Source: Physcomitrium patens
Taxonomy: Eukaryota; Streptophyta; Bryopsida; Funariales; Funariaceae
Assembly: GCF_000002425.4 (NCBI RefSeq)
Contig: NC_037254.1
Coordinates: forward strand, 17,332,001-17,396,000
Reading direction: 5' to 3'
Length of the DNA: 64,000 nucleotides
The notes below the pieces were generated by a model. That model did not search any database, was not told the DNA's origin, and saw only the letters and a program-made list of their open reading frames with translations. Positions 12,410 to 24,290 of the stretch are shown here, piece by piece (position 1 is the first letter of the stretch; each line of letters opens with the position of its first letter). The translations under genes and the position numbers were made by a program.

Positions 12410-12616
12410 ATTACATAAAGTAGAGAAGTCCAAAAGAATATAAACAAGCTATGGTTGTGAATTTGAACTACTGTCTTATACTATTTTAAATATTTAAAAA
12501 ACTACTTCTTCATAGGCAACCTCATCTCTTTCTTTATGAAGCCAAGGACTAAAAATCTTCACAGTGAAGCCATCTTACTAAGCTATTGTTCTTTATTTTT
12601 CTACTTTTCATCTGGA

Positions 12617-14040
12617 TGGATGTCGTTGATAGAACTTTTGAACCTTCATTTTTGCATTTACAAGATTGCCAACTAGTTCCTACATACAATTGTTGATATC
12701 ATATCCATGCCAATGGACCAAATATTCAAGCCTTCCATGTCTTATCCTTGAATCTAATACCTCTTTTACTTTAAATTCAACATAATCATTGATTTCAATC
12801 AAAGGAGGTAATGATTATCTTTGACCTAGTATGTTTGATTCTTTATACCTTTTCAAAAGTAAAATATGAAAGGCTGAATGAATTTTCAAAGATGAAGGTA
12901 ACTCCAAGTAATAAGTTACATTATTAATTTTTTTTTGAATTACAAATGGTCCCAATCTTTAGTAGTCTAACTTATTACATAGATTGTTGGTTTTTAAATT
13001 ATGCCAAAGAAGCCACACTTTGCCTCCAACTTAGAATAGAAGATGTTCTTTCGTCAATTCATCTGCTAGTAGCTTATAACATTGTTAGGCCCTTTCTTAG
13101 GTGAGTCTTCATAGTTTCTTGAAGTTCAGCCATCTTCATAGTAAACTCCTATGCTATTGGATTTGCTGATTTTGAAGGCTCTATCATTTCGAATTTTGGA
13201 TGATGACCGTAGTTTGAATAGAATGGCATTTATTACGTAGATGCATGAATTGTATTTTTATATGCAAACTCCACCAATGACAAGTAGGAAGTCCTATCAT
13301 CTTGTTGATAGTTGATGGTGCACTTCAAATATTGTTCAAGAATTTGGTTGACCCGCTTTGTTTGGCCATCAATTTGAGGATAGAAGGCAGAAGAAAGATT
13401 GATATCAACCTTAAGAATCTTAAAAAGTGCCTTCTAAAACCTTGATACAAATTTTAGCCCACAATCCAACACAATGTTATCTAATAATCTATGGTAAAGA
13501 TAGACATTATCAATAAAGAATTTTGCCATCACTTTATCAATAATTAACTTCTTACATGATATTAAATGTGCCATCTTGGTCAATCGATCAACAACCACAA
13601 AGATAATGTCAAATAAATTTGATGGTGGGAGAGCTGTAATGAAATCTATAGAGATAGATGACCATAGTTGTCTTGGGATATGAAGGAATTGAAGAAGTTC
13701 ATATGGCCAATGTCAAGGATTCTTTGACCTTGAACAAGTATCACATGATAGTACAAATTCCTTAACGTCCTTCCACATTTTAGGCCACCAAAAGTCTCTA
13801 GATAAAAGTTCTAAGGTCTTATTGAATCCAAAATATCTAGCTATAGGGAAGTCATGGCATGTTTGAAGAATGGATAGGCAAGTTGATCCTTTTAAAATGA
13901 ACAAACATTCTTCAAAGAACAAGAAGTTGTCTTCATACTTGAATTTAGAAGACTCTTTAGGAAGGTTTTTGTAAAGACGCTTGATATTAAGAACTAGAAA
14001 GTTTATATTTGACGCTTTACAAATCAAGAAATGATAAATC
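12617..14040 (-). pseudogene. Element A integrase and chromodomain, decayed
   Basis: The integrase zinc-binding region is readable at 13713-14027 (HDFPIARYFGFNKTLELL, then FVLSCDTCSR). The core region and C terminus follow with many stops. A chromodomain is readable at about 12617-12772 (EVKEVLDSR, LEYLVHWHGYDI). In chromoviruses the chromodomain guides integration to marked chromatin. The aspartates of the catalytic core cannot all be followed because of frame breaks. Confidence 0.75.
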
Positions 14041-14199
14041 TATAGGCATTGATACATTAGTCGCTCGAAGATGAAATTATTCAAGTTTTAATAAGGTTGC
14101 CCATTGTTGATCATATGCTACCTCATTTTTTTTTTGGTTCAAGATAGGAACGTCTTGATAATTCATCTAATAACTATTATTGGTTCTCAGGTCAATATG

Positions 14200-14638
14200 T
14201 GATGCAAGAGTCAAATCAAAATAAAGATATACTCCAACGTGCTTGATGACGATTCAAGACTTGGGTTGACATGAAATATTTAAGAATAATAAGATTTGTA
14301 TATACAATCACTTGATAAAAGGAACCTTCAAGAAAGTGGCGCCATTCTTAGAAAGAATCTACAATAGCAAGTAGCTCTTTATAATAGATTTCATAATTAA
14401 TTTTTACTACTGAGAATTTTCTAAAATGGAATACAATTAGATGGAATTTGCCATCTTTTCCATATTGTGATAAAATTGCTCCCAATACAAAGTCTGAAGC
14501 ATTGGTCTCCATAAAATAGGGCTTGTTGAAATCTAGATAAATCAAAATTGGAGTTGATGTGAAAGCATCTTTTAAGCTTTAAAAAGCTTTCTCTGCTTCA
14601 AGGCCTCAGTTTAGTTTATCCTTGCATGTCAACCATGT
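14200..14638 (-). pseudogene. Element A RNase H fragment
   Basis: Ty3-type RNase H: FMETNASDFVLGAILSQYG (first catalytic Asp position changed from the usual DASD to NASD) and NYEIYYKELLAIVDSF. The fragment breaks off at LTCKDKLN, where B2 begins. Confidence 0.75.
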
Positions 14639-16398
14639 TGTCATGTTATAACACGACTATATGGTGAAAATATAAATGAAAAAGATATTATTAATATTTA
14701 GTTATCTTGAATGTTAGAAACAGTGGCCAATTCTAGTGCCAATATTCAGGGTCAGTTAATGTCACCCCACCAACGTCATCAAATCAAGTACCCTCCATAC
14801 CAACGGGACAACCAGGATCATTTTCCAACCCTACATGGAACAAGCCTAGTAGGTATATACCAGTGGTGATACCTAATATGCATAATGGTGGTACAAGAAG
14901 ACCACTTCATCGTTTTTGTTGCAGACCAGGTTGGTCATTATGCCAGTGAATGTTCCAATCCCAAAGCTAGTGATAATTACATGCCAGTGTGTAAGAATTG
15001 TAAGTAGATGAGACATATTTATGAGCAATTTAATGCTCCATCTAATTTCAATAAACGAGATTAGCAAGTTCAAAGCCAAGGAAAAATTGAAGAGATAAAT
15101 CAAGGTCCTCAAGATTCTCCAGTAAATCGGGAGGAATGAGTCCAAGCCATTCTTACCAGGAGTCAAAAAAAGGAAAAAGTAATAATTCAATATTCAGGTG
15201 AATCTGATGTGAAGGGCCAATTTGACCCAATTATGGAGACATCCAATCTAGGTCTTGGTGTGGGCCTCTTACCCAGTATGAGACTTGACTTGGTTGGGCA
15301 ACCCAATGAGGTCCCGAATATGGAGGCTTCGGTTCTATTTCAAGCTGTTTCGTTCTCTATGCCATTTCGGAAAAACATCCTTTCCGTAGAAAGATCCTCT
15401 TAGAGGCAGGAATTTTGGGGAAGCGCCATCAGCTGTTTTAATTCGGAGTCCAGGACGGGAGAAAAGAGGACTACACGGAGTTAAAAGGGAGGAGAGGATA
15501 AGGAAAGGGGCATTTGGAGATCAGGATTTTGGGGGTCAGAGAGCTAGTTTCAAGCTCCTTCGAAAGGTGTAGAATTGGATTCATAGGATTTGGGAGGACT
15601 TTGGCAATCATTGCTGAAAGTCAATGTTTGTATTAGTGAATTGGATTTTTTTTTTGTATAAAAGTTAAGGCTGATATTCTTGACTATTTTATGAAATTAG
15701 AGAAACTTCTGCAGTTGAAATTTAGAGGTATCTAGAGGGTTGAGTATGCCGAGTGCATGCAAAAGTTTATGTTAATCTGACGAAATAGATAGAAGATATT
15801 TTATCATTAGTGTAAAGAAGTATCGAAAGTTAGCAGATTGAGGTTGTTTAGTATTTTTGGAATATCTAGAGATCTATCAGCTGGAATAAGGTGAATTTTA
15901 GTATAGTAAGTCGAGGACTTTTAGGCGGCGGTTAAGATACATCAATGTGGATTAACGGCATTTTCTTGCAACTTGTAAGTTAGATTGGATTGAAACTTCT
16001 TGAGCATTTAAAAGGCTTGCAAAGACACTAGTGATAGAAATTTACAACAATCGGATGGTTAGATTGAGAATTACAGCTTGCTGAAGCTCGCTGTCTAGAG
16101 TTAGGATTAAAAATAAAATAAAAAAATAAAAAATAAAAAATAAAATAAAATAAAATAAAAATAAAAATAAAAACTAACAAATAACAAAAGAATTTGTACT
16201 TATAATATCTTAAAATTATTAAAAATAGTGTTTCTAAATACTTTGTATTAGAATTAAGCTTTTACATTGAAATCCAAAATAGTTTGTATTTAGATGGTTG
16301 AAACCCACTAGCCTACCTGAATACTTACAAAACATTATTTTATCTTCCACAGCTAGATGCCCGGTGCATTTTTAAGTAAGATAGCATGTAATACGACA
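14639..16398 (+). repeat. Element B2 5' LTR
   Basis: Starts TGTCATGTTATAACACGA and ends AATACGACA, the counterpart of the B 5' LTR (1335 bp). It is about 425 bp longer because of an extra segment at about 14760-15195 that encodes a gag-like zinc-knuckle fragment. A run of TAAAA/AAATAAA units lies at 16108-16170. Confidence 0.8.
14760..15195 (+). pseudogene. Gag zinc-knuckle fragment embedded in the B2 LTR
   Basis: This segment is absent from the B LTR. It encodes, across one frameshift, a Pro/Asn-rich stretch, then C-C-R-P-G / GHYASECSNP and MPVCKNC..MRHI, followed by a Gln-rich tail (QAILTRSQKKEK). The two C-x2-C / G-H-x4-C arrangements are typical of retroelement nucleocapsid zinc knuckles. 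The zinc knuckle of B and B2 gag has a different sequence (CIWCDD.SH). Confidence 0.55.
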
Positions 16399-16402
16399 TA
16401 AG

Positions 16403-16420
16403 TGGTGAACCCGACGTGAA
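16403..16420 (+). promoter_or_regulatory. Element B2 primer-binding site (tRNA-Trp type)
   Basis: TGGTGAACCCGACGTGAA lies 4 nt after the LTR. It is identical to the B site and, from memory of plant tRNA-Trp, complementary to its 3' end including CCA. Confidence 0.65.
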
Positions 16421-17901
16421 AGCTTGAGGTGGAAGGTATTGGATTTCGTTTATTTTTGTTTTATTTTATGGAGAATGAGAATAAAAATTTTGAAGGATCT
16501 TTGGGAGGAGCTTCAAGTGGAGCTTCTGATGGAGTTTCTTTTAAATGACAGGGTATGTACATGGATCCATCCATTGCTAGTATGTTTCAAGCCTTATCAT
16601 TATCTATGCAGTAACAGCAAAGTAATGATCGCAAAGAAGCTTTAGCAACCAAAGCTTAGCAAGCACTGGTCAATTAAATTGATCAATTTGATGGAAGGGA
16701 TATTTCAAAGTATTTAAGATGTTATGTTCAGAAAATGGAATTAAATCGGGTTTCTGAGAAGAAGATGGTTGAATTATTTGGACTTGCTACGATACTAGAA
16801 ATAAGAGAGTATATTACAACAATTATGGAGTATTATGGAAATTCATGGAAGGTTTTTTTACGTGCATTAAAAGACGAATATTTCTTAGAAGACATTGATT
16901 ATATTACTAAGAAACTATTTTTAAAATAGATTGAGTGGCCTAATAAGAATTTGCAAGCAACAGAGCTACTAAAGAAATTTGAGAGGTAATATTCTCAATT
17001 ATCGAAGGTAGAAAAATTGACATTAGAGCCAAACAAGGTTGAATTATTTCTTCAAGCTGCTCATAGAGAATTACAAGGAAAATTGGAGTTGCTTCTTGAA
17101 GACAAAGAAGAAGATGAAGGATTGACAATAAAGTAGAAAAATGTTGAAAATATGGTGGGTTTGCTTGCAAAAAGAGAAAGGAGGAAGGATAGGAGTAATA
17201 TTTCAAAAGCAGTACAAGCACCTAAAATTCCAGTACATACAACACTACTAACAATATCTGTTGTTCAACCTTCAATATCTGTATCGAAGAAAGGAGATAT
17301 GGGAATTGAAGAAATTATACGTAGAATACAAGATCTTCAAATCAAATTGGCAAGACTCGAAGAAAATACTTCAACAAATAATTTGAAGAATGTTTTAAAA
17401 CAAGGGTTTGTACAAAGATGTATCTGGTGTGATGACATTTCACATATTAGAAAGGATTGTAGTGAATTTAATAATATAGTACAGCAAGGAGTTATTTACT
17501 AGAAAGATGGAAAGATAGCATTAAAGGATACAAAGGATCTCTTTCAAACCAATTTTAGCAAAGGAGGTATGAGAGCATTGATTCAAGATTATTTAAAAGA
17601 ATATGGAATAGCAACACGAGAGAGTGCAAGTTATGGTGCTAGAGTACATGATGACTTTGGTGGAAGTATGGAAACTAGTGAATTTTGGGCTTCTACCATT
17701 TCTACAATGCAAAAGGGAAAAATGCCTCAGGAAGCATTATTGAGGAGTGCAGCTACAATACGAGGTGCAACAGGTTGGAAAGATCCTATTGAGTCTCTTT
17801 CAGCTCATGCATATATTGCTAAGAGCCAACATGAAGCTTTGATAGAAGAAAAGAGACGAAGAAATTTTGATGATACAAGAGAAGGAAATTCTTCTGAGAG
17901 G

Positions 17902-17906
17902 CAAAC
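17902..17906. repeat. Target-site duplication of element E (left)
   Basis: CAAAC directly before the left LTR of E. The partner is at 24286-24290. The empty site is seen in element B at about 37900 (GGCAAACTCGAGG). Confidence 0.95.
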
Positions 17907-18457
17907 TGTCAAAGACAAGAACTCGATGAGAAAACAATTCAGAAAAGTGAGCCTTCACTAAAAGAGAAGTAACAAAATATATATAAACAAGTATATATAT
18001 TAAAAGAAGAACAGGAATGGCTATTGCCAAAAGACAAGAAAACCAGAGACCCTTGAAACTAGACTAGAAGCAAGAAAAGAGTTGACAAGAGTGAAGAAGC
18101 CTTCACTCTTGTCTCTATATATACTATCTAACTAAGAGCTACATGGCGACGTTCTATAAGACCTCCAATATGTGTTGACTTTGTAGGACACATGCCTTGA
18201 CTTACAAGGCAAGTTTTTTTATGTGTGGGCCACATAGTTAGCTTGATCTTCAAGCTAACAACATGTGTGGTACATGTGACCACGTTTCTAATCCAAAAAG
18301 TTGATTAAAGACACATATGAAGTCAAAGAAGCATCTAAAAAGTTTCTAGGAAGCTTCCATATTAAATATTATAGAATTAACTTACTTTTATCTACTTTTA
18401 CTTATTTCTACCTATTTCTATATGTAATTATTAGCTTACATGATTATGGCCGTGACA
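17907..18457 (-). repeat. Element E 3' LTR
   Basis: 551-bp LTR (TGTCAAAG...CGTGACA on plus). It contains the TATA box at about 18112-18124 (minus) and a 13-bp-stem inverted repeat at 18084-18113 that spans the presumed transcript start. Confidence 0.95.
18084..18113 (-). repeat. Perfect inverted repeat at the E LTR transcript start
   Basis: GACAAGAGTGAAG and CTTCACTCTTGTC are perfect reverse complements separated by 4 nt, just downstream of TATATATAG in element orientation. One arm contains ACTCTTGTCAA, the segment complementary to the primer site at 23712-23722. The same structure is present in the right LTR at 23902-23931. Confidence 0.9.
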
Positions 18458-18476
18458 TTACCCCCCCTTCTAGGGA
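18458..18476 (-). other. Element E polypurine tract
   Basis: In element orientation the sequence before the 3' LTR is AGAAGGGGGGGTAA, a strong polypurine tract. Confidence 0.75.
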
Positions 18477-18498
18477 CGAGTTCCACGAGGAGCGGTCA

Positions 18499-18921
18499 TC
18501 ATATATTGAGGAAATCTATGATGCGACGAATTATATTTGCCACACACTCTGATCTTTGTTCTCTTCGAAGATGATTGATAGGGCCTCTCAACCATCGGTA
18601 GTGTCCCATACCAGGGCGGAAAGACCACCCAGTTATTTGATCATTGTTGAGGCTTTCGTAACTTCTTTCGAATAGAATATTTGGAATACCATCAGGAGTT
18701 GTTCCTACGTCTAGCAAAATCACCAAACATCGGGAGTCCCTTCCCAAATCATGATACCAAATGCGTTGTATCTCACCATCTATTCGAGGAAGAACATGTC
18801 ATTCTTGAAGATCTTCATCTCGTTTGCGTCGTCTTGAAGGTTGTGACAATCGTAATGTCTCGTCCGGCAGGTCAACAAATAAAGGCTCTTAAGTTGAATC
18901 CACTGGTTGTTGATTCTCCAT
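18499..18921 (-). pseudogene. Element E accessory ORF (aORF)
   Basis: 140-codon frame starting MENQQPVDST with only two internal stops, both in its N-terminal third, lying about 95 nt after the pol stop and ending 40 bp before the 3' LTR. It has an Arg/Lys-rich patch (LSQPSRRRKRDEDLQE), then LVILLDVG, a Trp-Ser pair, GMGHYRWLRGPINHL and EQRSECVANIIRR. The last 80 codons are uninterrupted. The same motifs in the same order occur in A, C and D. The basic patch could be a nuclear localisation signal or bind nucleic acid. I recognise no family. Confidence 0.6.
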
Positions 18922-19015
18922 CTCCTGAGCGCCACTACTACAACGAAGCTACGAACAAGAATTGAAAGTAGAATGTTATCTTGCCTAGATGTTGTTTCTT
19001 TTATAAAGAAGGTTT

Positions 19016-20290
19016 TCATCTTGATTTTGATGGACGTTGTCGATGAAAAGCCTCCACCGCCTTTGTTGCATTTACAAGATTCTTTATTGGCTCCCATGTG
19101 TGTTCACTAATACCATATCCGTGCCAATGGACAAGATATTCTAATTTATTTCGATGCCGCCTTGAATCTATGATTTCTTCTACTTCATACTCTTCATTAT
19201 TGTCCACTTCTATAGGATGAGGTGGAGCTTGTCGTCTTCTTGGTATGTCCACTGTCTTGTATGGTTCAAGAAAAGATACGTGGAATACTAGATGGATTTT
19301 CATTGACTCTGGTAGATCTAAACAATATTCAACTGGATTGATTTGTACAGAAATAGAAAATGGTCCTAGCCTTCGATAGTCCAACTTGTCACAAGGACGA
19401 GTGGTCTTGATATTGTGACGAAGTAGCCATACCTTATCACCCAAGACAAATGATGGTTGTTCCTTTCGATAGACATCCGCATTGGCCTTTTGTTGTTCTT
19501 GAGCCTCTTTTAACTGCACCTTCATCGTTGCATGTAGCTCTGATAAATGAATTGCCAAATCTTTTGCAGTTGGATTATCAACTTTTGAAAAGTCAAAAGT
19601 ATGAAGTCGTGGATGATAACCATAATTAACAAAGGAAGGTATTTGTTTTGTAGAAGAGTGTACCGTGTTATTATAAGCAAACTCTGCCAATGGCAAAAGA
19701 GTTGTCCAATCATCTTATTGGTAATTAATGGTACATCTTAAATATTGCTCCAAAACTTGATTAAGACGCTTCGTTTGTCCATCAGTTTGAGGATGGAATG
19801 TCGAAGATAGTTTTATATCCACTTTAAAAATCTTGAAAAGAGTCCGCTAAAAACTTGATACAAATTAAGTTCCCCTATCTGATATAATATCCTTGGATAA
19901 TCCATGATAGCGATAGATATTGTCAAGAAAGAGCTTAGCTGTTTCTTCACATGTGATAGATTTTGTACATGGTACAAAATGTGCCATCTTAGTAAAACGA
20001 TCTAATATCACGAATATAGAGTCATAAGAACCTGAGATTAGAAGATCCATGATGAAGTCCATAGAAACAGAAGACCATGGTTGCTCTGGAATGGATAATG
20101 GCTGAAGAAGTCTAAAAGGTCAATGACGAGGAGTTTTTGATCTTGAGCAAACATCACATGATTGTACAAAATCTTTAACTGCCTTCCACATTTGAGGCCA
20201 CCAAAAATCCTTAGATATCAGCTCCAAAGTCTTATTATATCCAAAATGTCATGCTGCTGGGAAGTCGTGACGAGCTTGAAGAACACGTAA
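19016..20290 (-). pseudogene. Element E integrase with chromodomain
   Basis: The HHCC zinc-binding region ends SCDVCSRSK (about 20150). The core keeps all three acidic positions: MDFIMDL, IISDRGT and the Glu of LNQVLEQYLR. The C-terminal 226 codons (19016-19696) are open, containing PLAEFAYNN and HLVFHVSFLEPYK. They end in a chromodomain at about 19024-19195 (EVEEIIDSRRHRNKLEYL, HTWEP) with the aromatic residues Tyr, Trp and Trp typical of methyl-lysine cages. A few stops lie upstream. Confidence 0.9.
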
Positions 20291-21990
20291 ACGTGCTTCT
20301 CCTTCTGGAACATATACGCGTCCTTCGAAATAGAGTAGGTTGTTCTTGAATTCAAATTTAGATGGATCATGAGATTTAGAAGAATTGTTCTTGATATCAT
20401 GAACAAGAGGATCTGAAGACATACTTAACTGGACTTGCTTAAGAAAAGTTAAATCAATAGTAAATGTTGATTTTATTGCTTGAAGATAAAATTGTTCCAG
20501 CTTCAAGAGAACCGTTCTTTGTTGCTCAAAAGTTGCATCTCCTTCTTTTGGTGTAAGATAAGAATGTCTAGATAATCAGATAAACCTTGTTGTTTTCCTA
20601 GCCAATAAGTGATGATGAACTCGAATCTTGATAAAGACATGCTCCAACGAGCTTGGCGACGATTTAATATGCGTGCTGACATAAAATATTTGAGGTTCTT
20701 GTGATCCATATACACGGTGACTAGACTAGAAGCGCCTTCTAGATAATGACGCCATTCTTGAAAAGAATCGACAATTGCAAGAAGTTCTTTGTCATGGATC
20801 TCATAATTGATTTCTGTTGCTGAGAATTTTCTTGAATGAAAGGCTATTGGATGAAGTTTGTCATCTGTTTCCATTTGTGATAAAATCGCACCCGGAGCAA
20901 AGTCCGATGCATCTATTTCCATAAAGAATGCTTTGGAAAAATCAACACAATACAAGATTGGTGCAGAAACAAACGGTGACTTCAAAGATTCAAAAACAAC
21001 TTCCGCTTCTTGATTCCATTGGAGTTTGTCTTTACAAGTCAAACGTGTAAGTGGAGCTGTAACTCGAGAGAAGTCTTTGATGAAGATCTAATAGTAGTTG
21101 TCAAATCCCAAAAAACATTGGACATCTCTTACCGTTTTTGGGATCTTCCAGTCTATAATAGTTTGAACTTTCTTAGGATCCATCTTAAGTCCATCATTTG
21201 AAATGATGTAACCTAAGAAATCGACTTGAGTAGTGTGGAATACACACTTTTCTATCTTGGCATAGAGTCCTGCATCTCTTAATTTTTGTAACACACGACG
21301 AACATGAAGTTCATGTTCTTTTGGATTCTTAGAATAGATCAAGATATCGTCTAGATAACATACCACAAAATCATCCAAAAACTCTCAAAAAACATTATTC
21401 ATTAGATGTTGAAAAGCTGCTGGTGCATTTGTAAGTCCAAAAGGCATGACGTTGTATTCAAAATGTCCATACCTAGTTCGAAACGCAGTCTTCCATTCAT
21501 CTTCTTCTTTGATGCGTACTAGATTGTATGCTCCCCGAAGATCTATTTTTATATAGATCTTAGCTTGATTCAGCTGATCAAGAAGTCCAGATATTAAAGG
21601 TAGTGGATACCTATTTTTGATGGTAATCTTGTTAAGTCCTCGATAATCAACACACATCCGCAATGATCCATCTTTTTTCTTCACAAATAGAATTGGAGCT
21701 CCTGCCGGAGATTTAGAATGGCGTATGAAATTCTTGGCTAGATTTTCTTCAATATATTCTTTGAGTTCAGCCAACTCATTTTGTGATAAACTATAGATTG
21801 GTCTGAATGGCGGTTGTGCTCTTTCTTGAAGGTCAATTGAGCTATCATAGAGACGATGTTCCGGGAGTGTATCCGCATTCTTTTTTTCAAATACATCTTG
21901 AAATTCTTGATATTGACTTGGAATGCCACTTGAAGTCTTTTCACCAGTAGAAACAGGTGTAGCATAAATAATGTATGGTGATTCTTTCAT
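20290..21990 (-). pseudogene. Element E reverse transcriptase and RNase H
   Basis: RT spans 21088-21990: [20 protein letters not shown], the template-binding [17 protein letters not shown], and the catalytic [11 protein letters not shown] (about 21310-21340), broken once at about 21380. RNase H spans 20503-21042 with MEIDASDFAPGAILSQM, INYEIHDKELLAIVDSF and the RQARWSMSL motif. A frameshift occurs near 20575 after GKQQGLSD. Confidence 0.9.
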
Positions 21991-22499
21991 AGCAGCATCA
22001 AGAAAGCTTTTGTACCTATAAATATGGATTTAATTGAACTGGACTTATGACTCTCTACTTGCTTAACTATACTGTTAGTTATACTTTTAGAGAAAGTAAG
22101 AGTTCGAGAAATCCAGTCTATTTGAGGGTTGTATTTTTCTAACCACGATAAACCTAAAATGACTAGATTAGAGGGAGATCTAATGATATTAAATACTACA
22201 AAACTATTATGACCATTGATTATTACTTCTATAGGAAGGATTTCGTGAATATTATCTCCAGAAGACAATGGACGACCATCTATGACTTCTACATGAATAG
22301 GTTTAGTTTTCTTTACTAAAGATATGCTATGTCTTTTAGTAAATTCTTCATCTAAAAAACACGCTGAGGCTCCTGAATCTAACAAGGCAGAGACTTTGTA
22401 ATGTTTAGGTCCTAAAATAACATTTAATGTAAAACAAGGAGAGGGCTCTGAGGAGAGAATAGGACCTTTACTAGAAGTTGCACAAGGTTGTAGCCGCAC
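21987..22499 (-). pseudogene. Element E aspartic protease
   Basis: 170-codon frame with the retropepsin active site LLDSGASACFLDEEF and the flap-distal ILGLSWLEKYNPQIDW. It would process Gag-Pol into capsid, nucleocapsid and enzymes. The active site is intact. Confidence 0.9.
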
Positions 22500-22504
22500 A
22501 ATCC

Positions 22505-23512
22505 CTATTGTAGCTGGACAAACTTGTTTTCCGACATATTATCTTCTTTCACAGCCATACTCCTCATTTTGTGATTGCGTCGTTTCTTTGGACAATGTTG
22601 AGTTGTGTGCTTTGGTTCTCCGCAATATAAACATAATCCTTCTTGACGACAACAAGTCTTTTCTTGCTCAGTAAGAAGTTTGAAACGTACTGCATCAATT
22701 TGCATATCCTCTACTTCCAAATATATGTGTTGAAGAGGTGTTGGTGTTGCCATTGAATTATAGTAACATTGAGGTCCACTTGTACGGTTCTCAGATCAGA
22801 ATTCAAAAAGGTGATTGTCGCACTTCACAGCAAAGTCAATTGCTTGACTCAATGTTTGAGGATGAGGTAAGTTAAACATTAATTTTTTTACCTCATATTA
22901 TAATCCATAGAGAAATTGGCTAATAAGTGTAGCATCATCCCACTTGATATCAGTTGGAAGTTGTCAAAATTGTGAAGCATACAACGTTACTGATCGATTG
23001 CCTTATTGTAAAATATGGATCTTATTGATTGCAACACGAATTGCATCATGTTCTCTATACATGGATCAAAACTCCGCCAAAAAAGCCTCTAGATTATTCA
23101 ATATTGGATCTCGTCATTCAAGAAAAGATGAAAACCATAATAGTGCCGAACCTGAAAGAAGCGTACCAATGAATCTAACTTGTGATCCTGGAGTTGGATA
23201 GCTTTGGGGTTGAAGTTCAATCACAAGTTGCACTTGATTGATAAATCCTCGAAACTTGGATCTGGTGCCATCAAACTTCTCAGGTAGGGTAATTCTTGGT
23301 TCTCTAACACTGGAAGGGTGTTCCTCCTTAGGAAAAAGGACATGGTTTGGTACAGATGTTGAAGCAGCTCCAACCATTTCTATATCTTCACTTCATGCCA
23401 ATCTTGTTGCTCCTTGTAGTGGTAAATTGAGTTGATACATTACAAGCATTAATTCCCTCAATTGCTCTTGCATTTGTGCCATTGCACTCTTCATTTCAAG
23501 AAGTTCTGCCAT
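22505..23512 (-). pseudogene. Element E gag
   Basis: Starts at ATG 23512 (MAELLEMKSAMAQMQEQ, a coiled-coil-like N terminus) and is interrupted by stops. It contains the retrotransposon capsid motif KFDGTRSKFRGFINQVQL (about 23220-23290) and ends with one zinc knuckle CLYCGEPKHTTQHC (about 22600-22645) followed by a basic tail PKKRRNHK. Confidence 0.85.
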
Positions 23513-23604
23513 GATAATACTTAGAAGAGAGAAGATGTCTAATATCGCTCAAGACAAATAGAAGAAAGGACTTGCGGACAAAGAAAATACTAAGGACAAT
23601 ATCA

Positions 23605-23635
23605 GTTTAAAAGAGGGTAATCCACAACTTCTAAT
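23605..23635 (-). other. Leader hairpin of element E
   Basis: In element orientation TTAGAAG / CTTTTAA pair around a loop containing GGATTACCCT, the same loop as in A, C and D. One G-T wobble is needed. Confidence 0.55.
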
Positions 23636-23711
23636 ACGCTTATATCTTATCAAGAAAAAGGGGTAATCCACTCTTAATCAAGATTAGACAAAGCTCTGAT
23701 ATTGTAGGTGT

Positions 23712-23722
23712 ACTCTTGTCAA
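23712..23722 (-). promoter_or_regulatory. Element E self-complementary primer-binding segment
   Basis: TTGACAAGAGT lies 2 nt after the 5' LTR and is the exact complement of ACTCTTGTCAA at the presumed transcript start in both E LTRs. No tRNA match is seen at this position. This is the arrangement known from the self-priming element Tf1. Confidence 0.7.
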
Positions 23723-23724
23723 TC

Positions 23725-24285
23725 TGTCAAGGACAAGAACTCGATGAGAAAACAATTCAGACAAGTGAGCCTTCACTCAAAGAGAGGTAACAAAATATAT
23801 ATAAACAAGTATATATATTAAAAGAGGAACTGGAATGGCTATTGCCAAAAGAGAAGAAAACTAGAGACCCTTGAAACTAGACTAGAAGTAAGAAAGAAGT
23901 TGACAAGAGTGAAGAAGCCTTCACTCTTGTCTCTATATATACTATTTAACTAAGAGCTATATGGCAACGTTCTATAGGACCTCCAATATGTGTTGACTTT
24001 GTAGGGCACATGCCTTGACTTACAAGGCAAGTTTTTCTACATGTGGGCCACCTAATTAGCTTGATCTTCAAGCTAACAACATGTGTGGCACATGGCCAAC
24101 TTGTTGACCACGTTTCTAATCCAAAAAGTCAATTAAAGACACCTATGAAGTCAAAGCAGCTTCTAGGAAGTTTCTAAAAAGCTTTTATATTAAATATTAT
24201 AGAATTAACTTACTTTTACCTACTTTTACTTACTTCTACCTATTTCTATATATAATTATTAGCTTACATGATTATGGCCGTGACA
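23725..24285 (-). repeat. Element E 5' LTR
   Basis: 561-bp LTR, partner of 17907-18457, differing by scattered substitutions and small indels. The TATA box is at about 23932-23942 on the minus strand. The start segment complementary to the primer site is at 23900-23910. Confidence 0.95.
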
Positions 24286-24290
24286 CAAAC
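24286..24290. repeat. Target-site duplication of element E (right)
   Basis: CAAAC, identical to 17902-17906. Confidence 0.95.

Larger units (their letters stand above)
17907..24285 (-). mobile_element. Element E: near-complete chromovirus
   Basis: 6.4-kb Ty3/Gypsy element in minus orientation with both LTRs, a perfect 5-bp target duplication CAAAC, polypurine tract, primer site, gag, protease, RT, RNase H, integrase, chromodomain and a downstream accessory ORF. It sits inside gag of B2. There are several scattered stops and frameshifts, so it is not coding-competent, but every domain is readable. It belongs to a different subfamily from A, C and D by LTR sequence and primer segment. Confidence 0.95.

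Noticed and set aside
14873..15190. 105-codon minus-strand open frame inside the B2 LTR
   Set aside because: It is antisense to the decayed zinc-knuckle fragment on the plus strand, which explains the sequence better.
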